DNA from: Bacteroidota bacterium
GTDB lineage: Bacteria > Bacteroidota > Bacteroidia > B-17B0 > Aurantibacillaceae
DNA length: 12,479 nucleotides
Direction: 5' to 3'
NCBI GenBank assembly: GCA_005800865.1
Contig: SYEI01000104.1
Location: 1-12,479, forward strand
Shown here: positions 7,072 to 12,479 of the stretch, in pieces
How the letters are laid out: every line of letters starts with the position of its first letter
Numbering within the stretch: position 1 is the first letter of the stretch
Position numbers and translations under genes: made by a program
Notes under the pieces: model-generated
Seen by the model: the letters and a program-made list of their open reading frames with translations, nothing else
Told to the model about the DNA's origin: nothing
Databases searched by the model: none

Positions 7072-7671
7072 ATGGAAGAAAAAGTTAAACCTAGCCCAAC
7101 CTACAAAGCTGATATTAAAGCAGCATATAATAAAGCTTCTAAACCCTTATTATGGGTAGGGATAATTAGTATCACAATGATGTTTGCTGGCTTAACAAGC
7201 GGTTATGTTGTTAGAGCGGACAATGGTAACTGGTTGATTTTTAATTTACCGAATGCGTTTTATTTGAGCACTGCAGTAATAATCACAAGTAGTATTACAT
7301 TGTTTTTTGCACTTCAAATGGCCAAAAAGGACAATAAAAAAGGTACTATTTTGGGTTTATTGGTAACTTTTGTTTTGGGACTAGTTTTTACTTATTCTCA
7401 GTTTGTTGGATATGGTGAGTTAATGGATAAACATATCTTTTTTGCTGGAAAATCAGCTAATGCTTCTGGGTCGTTTTTATATGTTTTAACCTTTATGCAT
7501 TTATTGCACTTATTTGCGGGGTTAATAGTTGTGTTGATAACTCTTAAAAACAGTATTAAAGGGCGATATACTTCACAAAATACCCTTGGTTTAGAACTTT
7601 GTTCAATTTATTGGCATTTTCTTGATATTTTATGGGTGTATTTGTTTTTATTTTTGTATTTTATTCGTTAA
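7072..7671 (+). CDS. Cytochrome c oxidase subunit III-family protein (first copy, short)
   Basis: The 199-residue membrane protein has about five hydrophobic segments (26-47, 62-84, 92-114, 134-158, 174-197), the pattern of a five-helix bacterial subunit III. The helix MHLLHLFAGLI (142-152) and the end YWHFLDILWVYLFLFLYF (180-197) are diagnostic. Subunit III is a structural partner of the catalytic subunit I in the inner membrane and does not bind the redox cofactors. It starts 6 bases after ctaB and precedes a second subunit III gene, an arrangement I remember from other Bacteroidota oxidase clusters. It is shorter than the next copy because it lacks a long loop before the last two helices. 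Confidence 0.9.
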   Translation: MEEKVKPSPTYKADIKAAYNKASKPLLWVGIISITMMFAGLTSGYVVRADNGNWLIFNLPNAFYLSTAVIITSSITLFFALQMAKKDNKKGTILGLLVTFVLGLVFTYSQFVGYGELMDKHIFFAGKSANASGSFLYVLTFMHLLHLFAGLIVVLITLKNSIKGRYTSQNTLGLELCSIYWHFLDILWVYLFLFLYFIR

Positions 7672-7717
7672 ACTTGCACCATAATTTATAAAAATCGTTA
7701 AAACGTAAATTTCACTT

Positions 7718-8443
7718 ATGTCTCACAGTACAGAAATCGATTCAAAACACGCTTGGGATGGCGGCCAGTCACCGTTTCGCGTAAGCTACGGAAAAATGAT
7801 GATGTGGTTTTTCCTAGTTTCGGATGCTTTAACCTTTGGAGGTTTATTAGTCTCTTATGGCTTTATCCGTCATAAATACGTTGATGTTTGGCCAAAAGCT
7901 GAGAACGTGTTTACTCACTTCCCATTTATTGAGCAACATTTACCATTAGCTTATGTAGGTTTAATGACCTTCATTCTAATTATGTCTTCAGTAACTATGG
8001 TACTAGCTGTTGAAGCTGGTCATAGAAACGACAGAAAAAAGGTAACTATTTGGATGTTTTGGACAATTGTTGGAGGTGCTACTTTCGTTTTATCTCAAGC
8101 TTGGGAATGGTATCACTTTATTGTTGGTACAGAAACAGGTGCATTACGTAACGTATGGAGCGAGGAGTTGCATACTTATGTTCAGCAAACGGTTTACGGA
8201 GCTAACATGACAGTTAATGAATATGGTGTTCCTCAATTTGCAAATTATTTCTTCTTTATTACTGGTTTCCACGGATTCCACGTATTCTCAGGAGTAATTA
8301 TCAATTTAGTAATTTTCTTAAACGTATTAAAAGGTACCTACGAAAAACGTGGCCATTATGAAATGGTTGAAAAAGTTGGATTGTATTGGCATTTTGTAGA
8401 TTTAGTTTGGGTATTCGTATTTACCTTCTTCTACTTATTGTAA
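7718..8443 (+). CDS. Cytochrome c oxidase subunit III (second copy, long)
   Basis: The product has 241 residues and five predicted helices (about 26-49, 77-99, 110-131, 175-203, 220-241). FFFITGFHGFHVFSGV (178-193) and GLYWHFVDLVWVFVFTFFYL (221-240) are classic subunit III signatures. A hydrophilic loop of about 45 residues (132-174) between helices 3 and 4 is absent from the first copy. The N-terminus includes AWDGGQSPFRVSYGK, common in Bacteroidota homologues. It lies 46 bases after the upstream subunit III gene with no terminator between them, so co-transcription is likely. The two subunit III proteins resemble each other mainly in the last two helices, which suggests an old duplication with distinct roles rather than a recent copy. 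Confidence 0.95.
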   Translation: MSHSTEIDSKHAWDGGQSPFRVSYGKMMMWFFLVSDALTFGGLLVSYGFIRHKYVDVWPKAENVFTHFPFIEQHLPLAYVGLMTFILIMSSVTMVLAVEAGHRNDRKKVTIWMFWTIVGGATFVLSQAWEWYHFIVGTETGALRNVWSEELHTYVQQTVYGANMTVNEYGVPQFANYFFFITGFHGFHVFSGVIINLVIFLNVLKGTYEKRGHYEMVEKVGLYWHFVDLVWVFVFTFFYLL

Positions 8444-8496
8444 CCTATTTAAAATTCATAAACTCAATAATTCACAAACACTCAAATTAAATTATT

Positions 8497-8979
8497 ATGT
8501 CAGAATTTCACGACGATTATCCATCATACGAGCACATGGCTCACCATAGCGAAGAAGAAGGAAAAACAAAAAGAAAAGCTTTATGGAGAGTTTTTTGGTA
8601 TATGTTAATCATAACTATTGTTGAATTAATTATCGGTTCAATGGCTCCTGCTCAAGGTTGGAGTGGTACTTTAGGACTTAAAGTATTATTTATTGGCTTA
8701 ACAGTTGTAAAAGCTGGATTTATTGTAATGGCCTTTATGCACTTAGGTCATGAAGTAACATTTATGAAATACACTATCTTATTGCCATATGTTATTTTTA
8801 TGTCTTATGCTATCTTTATCATATTAGATGAAGGAGTTTACAGCGGAGATCCTCAAAATAGAACTAAGGTTGATCCGATTTTAATTCAGCAGCAATTAGA
8901 TTTAAAAAATGGTCACGGGCATCATGATGCAGCAGCTACAGAAGCTCACGGCGAACACGCTGAAGAAGCACATCACTAA
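8497..8979 (+). CDS. Cytochrome c oxidase subunit IV family protein with His-rich tail
   Basis: The 160-residue product has three membrane helices (about 30-48, 59-82, 90-110). The segment VVKAGFIVMAFMHLGHE (70-86) is characteristic of prokaryotic oxidase subunit IV (CoxD/CtaF-like), a small accessory subunit that stabilises the subunit I-III core. Both ends are hydrophilic: the N-terminus has His at 5, 13, 16 and 17 among acidic residues, and the last 22 residues (139-160) contain seven His with Asp and Glu. That tail could bind copper or another metal, which is inference only. It is the last gene of the operon, 53 bases after the second subunit III gene and followed by a terminator 17 bases past its stop. 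Confidence 0.9.
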   Translation: MSEFHDDYPSYEHMAHHSEEEGKTKRKALWRVFWYMLIITIVELIIGSMAPAQGWSGTLGLKVLFIGLTVVKAGFIVMAFMHLGHEVTFMKYTILLPYVIFMSYAIFIILDEGVYSGDPQNRTKVDPILIQQQLDLKNGHGHHDAAATEAHGEHAEEAHH

Positions 8980-8996
8980 TAGAAAATAAAATTTAT

Positions 8997-9035
8997 AAAA
9001 AGCTCATTTACCGTTTTGGTGAATGAGCTTTTTTT
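8997..9035 (+). terminator. Rho-independent terminator of the ctaB-cox operon
   Basis: A 16-bp stem (8997-9012 with 9018-9033), perfect except for one G-T wobble, encloses a GTTTT loop and runs into seven T's (9029-9035). It ends the oxidase cluster and separates it from the T9SS paralogs. Confidence 0.93.
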
Positions 9036-9100
9036 ATGAAGTCAAAAATGCTACTTATTTATTTTTGTAGTATCTTTAGTATACAATTTAAAAAAGTAAC

Positions 9101-10111
9101 ATGCGAAAAATCTACCTATTGATTATTGTGATGGCTTTTAGCTTTTCTGTTATTGCACAAGTAACACTTACGAAAGCATTTAATCAGCCCGCTCTAGGGA
9201 ATATAAACTCTAAGCAGTTATATGATTCTATAGGTATCGTGCCAAAAAATACTGGAGCAAATCAAATATGGGATTTTTCTTCCTACACATTTAGTTCAAA
9301 TACAGAAGTTAGCAATTACATTGCCCCAACGGCTGCACCCAATGGAGCTTCATATACAGGCGTAACGTTTGTAGAAACATTTGGTACAGGAAATTACTTT
9401 TATATGAAGGTTACTCCAACTAGATACGAGTTAGTAGGCGTTCAAAATCCTAATTTTAAATTGAATTTAAGTGCCAATGCTGCTACTCAATTTATGTGGC
9501 CAATTAGTATGGGATATTCCTTGAGCGATGCTTTTTCGGGAACTGCCAATGCCAATAATATGAATGGGAATGTATATGGAAACATTACCACTTTAGGTGC
9601 AGGAACTGGAACTCTTATTTTACCTGGAGGGTTGACTTATACAGGTGTGCTTCAGGTTAAAATGAGTTTGTCGGCAAATGCTAGTTTTTTATTTGGTATA
9701 ACCACTGTTGCGCTTAAAGTTGTTGAGTATACATATTATGACATGAATAATAAATTCCCTATACTCACAGTTACCTATACGGATGTTTCGGGGGCTTATA
9801 CTTCTAAATCTGCTCATATAAAAGTAAATGCAACTATTGTTGGCCTCAATGATTTAAGCATTGATGACTCATTTTCAATTTCTCCAAACCCAGCTAAAGA
9901 TTATTTTAAGGTAAGTTTATACAATCCTACAAACGCTAATTGCACCATTGAAATAATGAATATGGTTGGGCAAACACTGCAATTAGTTAATCTTGCAAAT
10001 GAGGTAAATATATCCAATGATATTTCTGTTTCTAATTTAGCTTCAGGAATGTATTTGGTAAAAACTACGTTAGGAGACAAAGTTTCGGTGAGAAAATTGA
10101 TTAAGGAATAG
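9101..10111 (+). CDS. T9SS-sorted secreted protein, paralog A
   Basis: The 336-residue protein begins with a signal peptide (MRKIYLLIIVMAFSFSVIA, cleavage near Gln20) and ends with a type A T9SS sorting domain (about 258-336: FSISPNPAKDYFKV, IEIMNMVGQTLQL, LASGMYLVKT, end RKLIKE). The body of about 235 residues is probably beta-rich and has no enzyme motif I recognise. It contains PKNTGANQIWDFS (48-60), FSGTANANNMNG, and LGAGTGTLILPGG followed by VLQVK; the last (GTL-PGG-VL-VK) is a motif I recall from other Bacteroidota secreted proteins of unknown role. Paralog B follows 85 bases downstream with the same length. A TATCTTTA at 9071-9078 is a one-off match to the -7 box. A terminator follows, so A and B can be transcribed separately. 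Confidence 0.88.
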   Translation: MRKIYLLIIVMAFSFSVIAQVTLTKAFNQPALGNINSKQLYDSIGIVPKNTGANQIWDFSSYTFSSNTEVSNYIAPTAAPNGASYTGVTFVETFGTGNYFYMKVTPTRYELVGVQNPNFKLNLSANAATQFMWPISMGYSLSDAFSGTANANNMNGNVYGNITTLGAGTGTLILPGGLTYTGVLQVKMSLSANASFLFGITTVALKVVEYTYYDMNNKFPILTVTYTDVSGAYTSKSAHIKVNATIVGLNDLSIDDSFSISPNPAKDYFKVSLYNPTNANCTIEIMNMVGQTLQLVNLANEVNISNDISVSNLASGMYLVKTTLGDKVSVRKLIKE

Positions 10112-10129
10112 GTTTAGAAACATATTTGT

Positions 10130-10164
10130 AAAAAGCCATTGTTAAACAAAGCAATGGCTTTTTT
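10130..10164 (+). terminator. Rho-independent terminator of T9SS paralog A
   Basis: A stem of at least 11 bp (AAAAGCCATTG at 10131-10141 with 10152-10162), extendable by a wobble and an A-T pair inward, runs into six T's (10159-10164). It lies between the two paralogs. Confidence 0.9.
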
Positions 10165-10196
10165 GTTAAACCTATATAACCTTTTCAAAAACAGAA

Positions 10197-11207
10197 ATGA
10201 AAAAAATATACGTAGTCATTAGCACTATCCTATCGTTTGCTTGTCATGCGCAGTTATCTTTAACACAGCCGTTTAATGAGCCTTTTGTAGGTAATGTTTT
10301 TACAAAGCAATTGCTCGATTCTGTTGGTGCAGTGCCAAAAAATACTGGAACCAATCAACTATGGGATTATTCGATGTTTACTATAAATTCGAATTTAGAA
10401 ACAACAACATATACCACAGTGCCTTCTGTGCCATATGGCCCTTCTTACACTAGCGCAACCTATGTAGAATCTAACGGACAAGGAGAATATACTTTTTTTA
10501 AATCTTCGCCTTATAAATTAGAGGTAGTTGGTATTCAAACACCTGATGTGAGATTGAATTTAAATAATAATAAGGCTACGGCTTTTATGTATCCTATTAC
10601 AATGGGATATTCTAAAAGCGATCCGTTTTCAGGAACCGCTATTGCTAATGGGATGAATGGAAGTGTTAATGGTAATGTAACAGTGTTGGGCTCAGGTACA
10701 GGCACTTTAATAGTTCCTGGAGGCACAGTTTACAATAATGTACTGCAAGTGAAAACAACTCAAACTGCTATTGCTAGTTTTGCATTTGGTATTGTAACGG
10801 TTAATTTTAAAGAGACCAATTATTCTTATTTTCACGCTTCACAAAAATTTCCAATATTAGTGGTGAGTTATCAGAATGCAACAGGCGCCGCTACGTCCAA
10901 TTCCGTTAAAATAAAACTCAACAATTCAGCTGTTGTTGGTATCAATGATTTAAGTCTTGATGAATCATTTTCAATTTTTCCAAATCCAGCTAAAGATTAT
11001 TTTAATGTCAGTTTATATAATCCCACCAATGCTAATTGCACCATTGAAATATTAAATACAGTTGGGCAAACCCTTCAATTACTTAATCTGGCAAATGAAA
11101 CAAATATATCCAATGATATTTCTATCTCTAATTTAGTATCAGGCTTGTATTTTGTAAAAACAACTTTAGGTAATAAAGTGTCGGTGAAGAAATTAATTAT
11201 TGAGTAG
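10197..11207 (+). CDS. T9SS-sorted secreted protein, paralog B
   Basis: The product is 336 residues, the same length as paralog A. It has a signal peptide (MKKIYVVISTILSFACHA, cleavage before Gln19) and a type A T9SS sorting domain (about 258-336, end KKLIIE). By hand alignment the mature body is about 54% identical to A (129 of about 237 positions), while the sorting domain is about 84% identical (66 of 79). Conserved landmarks are VPKNTG-NQ-WD, FM-PI-MGYS-SD-FSGTA, MNG, LG-GTGTLI-PGG and VLQVK. The pair clearly arose by tandem duplication. Their function is unknown; the shared architecture predicts delivery to the cell surface or medium by the type IX system. It has its own terminator and is convergent with the purF-type gene. 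Confidence 0.88.
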   Translation: MKKIYVVISTILSFACHAQLSLTQPFNEPFVGNVFTKQLLDSVGAVPKNTGTNQLWDYSMFTINSNLETTTYTTVPSVPYGPSYTSATYVESNGQGEYTFFKSSPYKLEVVGIQTPDVRLNLNNNKATAFMYPITMGYSKSDPFSGTAIANGMNGSVNGNVTVLGSGTGTLIVPGGTVYNNVLQVKTTQTAIASFAFGIVTVNFKETNYSYFHASQKFPILVVSYQNATGAATSNSVKIKLNNSAVVGINDLSLDESFSIFPNPAKDYFNVSLYNPTNANCTIEILNTVGQTLQLLNLANETNISNDISISNLVSGLYFVKTTLGNKVSVKKLIIE

Positions 11208-11223
11208 TAAGTTTTATTCAATA

Positions 11224-11258
11224 AAAAAAGCCATCAACGTTTAGTAGATGGCTTTTTT
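11224..11258. terminator. Bidirectional Rho-independent terminator between paralog B and purF
   Basis: A 12-bp stem (AAAAAAGCCATC at 11224-11235 with 11247-11258) has an 11-nt loop, with an A-tract on one side and a T-tract on the other. It lies between convergent stops at 11207 and 11276 and can end transcription from both sides. Confidence 0.88.
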
Positions 11259-11275
11259 AGTATTAAAAAATAAAT

Positions 11276-12479
11276 TTAGTAAGCTCTTTCATTTTTACCT
11301 TCCATAAAATTAACAAAAGCTTTGTTGGCTACTTTGTTACCACCAGGTGTTGGGTAGTTCCCCGTAAAATACCAGTCGCCTAAATTATCAGGACAAGATT
11401 GGTGCAAGCCTTCAATGGTTTGGTAAATAATCTGCAAGTCGGCTTTTAAATCTTTTGGTTTTAATAAATCGCCTATTTTTTCTGAAATTTCTTCGTTGGT
11501 AAAGGTTCTGTAAATTTCTTGTACAACGTTTATTTGCTCTTCTTTTGGTTTTAATAATTCTGCTTTTGCTTTTTCGTATAAGCTATTTAAAATTGATTCT
11601 TTTCCTGTTTCTTTTATTAAAGAAATAGCCGCGTCAAAAGCAATAAACTTGCTTAAAATTGCCATATCAATACCATAACAATCAGGGTAACGAATTTGAG
11701 GTGCCGAAGAAATAATCACAATCTTCTTAGGGTGCAATCTGTCTAATATCCTTAAAATACTTTGCTTTAAAGTAGTACCTCTCACAATACTATCATCTAG
11801 TACCACCAATGTATCTACATCTTTTTTAACGGTTTCGTAAGTAATATCATAAACTAAGTTCACTAAATTATCACGGCTTTCATCATCAGTAATAAAAGTG
11901 CGTTGTTTTGCATCTTTTAAAATAATTTTATGAATACGAGGATGTCTAGATAATATTTGACTTAATTTAGGTTCAGAAACGTTAGCGCCTAATTTTAAAA
12001 TTTCGGTAGCTTTTATTTTATTCACATGTTCGTCAATACCTTCTACTAATCCGCCAAATGCTACTTCGGCAGTGTTAGGGATATAACTAAACACCGTGTT
12101 TTCTAAATCATAATCAATGGCTTTTAATACTTGTGGCACTAAATAACGCCCTAGTTGCTGACGCTCTCGGTAAATATCAGCATCATTTCCTCTACTAAAA
12201 TATATACGTTCAAAAGAACAAGCTTTTCTCTCTAAAGGTTCAATAATTTGTTGCTCTGTAAATGTTCCGTCTTTTTTAATGATGGCTGCATAACCTGGCT
12301 TCAACTCAGTTACATCTTTAATATCTACATTAAATACGGTTTGAATCACTGGTCTTTCACTAGCTACAACTAATACTTCATCATCTTTGTACATGTATGC
12401 TGGGCGAATACCATTAGGATCACGCAACACAAAAGCATCACCATGACCCATCATACCAGCCATCACGTAACCACCATCC
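11276..12479 (-). CDS. purF: Amidophosphoribosyltransferase, long Bacteroidota form, C-terminal part (5' end outside window)
   Basis: The frame is open to the window edge: codons for Asp-Gly-Gly-Tyr-Val precede the first internal ATG, so the true start lies beyond 12479. About 400 residues are visible. The enzyme transfers the amide of glutamine to PRPP, giving 5-phosphoribosylamine, the first step of purine synthesis. The visible start (DGGYVMAGMMGHGDAFVLRDPNGIRP) is the end of the N-terminal glutamine amidotransferase domain. Next come KACSFERIYFSRG, the phosphoribosyltransferase domain with PRPP loop VVLDDSIVRGTTLK (visible 225-238), and SSAPQIRYPDCYGIDMA. The end, NLGDWYFTGNYPTPGGN then NFMEGKNERAY, matches the long (about 630-residue) form I remember from Bacteroidota, not the ~500-residue classical PurF. 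The catalytic N-terminal Cys is not visible. Whether it carries an Fe-S cluster cannot be judged here. Confidence 0.93.
   Translation of the reverse strand, partial: DGGYVMAGMMGHGDAFVLRDPNGIRPAYMYKDDEVLVVASERPVIQTVFNVDIKDVTELKPGYAAIIKKDGTFTEQQIIEPLERKACSFERIYFSRGNDADIYRERQQLGRYLVPQVLKAIDYDLENTVFSYIPNTAEVAFGGLVEGIDEHVNKIKATEILKLGANVSEPKLSQILSRHPRIHKIILKDAKQRTFITDDESRDNLVNLVYDITYETVKKDVDTLVVLDDSIVRGTTLKQSILRILDRLHPKKIVIISSAPQIRYPDCYGIDMAILSKFIAFDAAISLIKETGKESILNSLYEKAKAELLKPKEEQINVVQEIYRTFTNEEISEKIGDLLKPKDLKADLQIIYQTIEGLHQSCPDNLGDWYFTGNYPTPGGNKVANKAFVNFMEGKNERAY

Larger units (their letters stand above)
9101..11207 (+). repeat. Tandem gene duplication (T9SS paralogs A and B)
   Basis: Two equal-length genes lie head to tail with an 85-bp spacer. 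DNA identity is highest in the 3' quarter, where exact runs occur: 21 bases (9935-9955 and 11031-11051) and 22 bases (10006-10027 and 11102-11123). The 5' parts have drifted much further. The two terminators also share the AAAAGCCAT stem start, suggesting the copied unit included the terminator. Confidence 0.85.

Noticed and set aside
9071..9078. TATCTTTA as a promoter for paralog A
   Set aside because: It differs from TAnnTTTG at the last base and has no TTG at suitable spacing. In AT-rich DNA such near matches are expected by chance, so it is mentioned only with the gene.
10535..10726. A 63-codon minus-strand frame inside paralog B
   Set aside because: It is the reverse of Gly/Asn/Thr-rich coding sequence, with no independent signals.
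1..12479. A defence island, prophage, integrative element or CRISPR locus
   Set aside because: All genes with a recognisable family are housekeeping, respiratory or T9SS cargo genes. No integrase, transposase, nuclease, helicase, tRNA attachment site or regular direct repeats are visible.

Overview
The window is an AT-rich chromosomal segment of a Bacteroidota bacterium, most likely from the Flavobacteriales or a related lineage. Four things point there: three secreted proteins with type IX secretion (T9SS) C-terminal sorting domains; a fragment of a GT117/DUF2723 membrane protein; the long Bacteroidota form of amidophosphoribosyltransferase; and perfect copies of the Bacteroidota -7 promoter box TAnnTTTG. 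Leaders are A-rich and start codons lack clear Shine-Dalgarno sequences, which is also usual for the phylum. I cannot name the genus.

Layout. 1-2034 (+): 3' part of a GT117/DUF2723 gene, closed by a strong terminator. 2095-2328 (+): a 77-residue protein of unknown function. 2331-2386: a 56-bp double-hairpin inverted repeat. 2411-3217 (+): proC. 3234-3643 (+): a small single-pass membrane protein gene broken by a one-base deletion. 3643-3676: a bidirectional terminator. 3719-5368 (-): a 549-residue T9SS cargo protein with two calcium-type Asp loops. 5487-6020 (-): an exported glutathione-peroxidase-like protein. 6154-8979 (+): a four-gene respiratory operon, ctaB then two cytochrome oxidase subunit III genes then a subunit IV gene, ended by a terminator. 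9101-10111 and 10197-11207 (+): tandem paralogous T9SS-secreted proteins, each with its own terminator. 11276-12479 (-): the 3' part of a purF-type gene running off the right edge. No gene-free stretch exceeds 300 bases, and I saw no tRNA, rRNA, CRISPR array, insertion sequence or phage gene.

How the genes work together. The clearest functional unit is the terminal oxidase cluster: CtaB makes heme O for the heme-copper oxidase, and the subunit III/III/IV genes encode accessory membrane subunits. Subunits I and II are not in the window. The exported peroxidase is transcribed divergently from ctaB, and each direction carries a perfect -7 box in the 133-bp gap. proC and purF are housekeeping genes for proline and purine synthesis. 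The three T9SS proteins are surface or secreted products of unknown role.

I do not see a new multi-gene defence or mobile system. The observations most worth checking are the frameshifted gene at 3234-3643, the covarying inverted repeat at 2331-2386, the tandem T9SS paralogs whose sorting domains are far more alike than their bodies, and the TTG start of ctaB just downstream of a promoter box.
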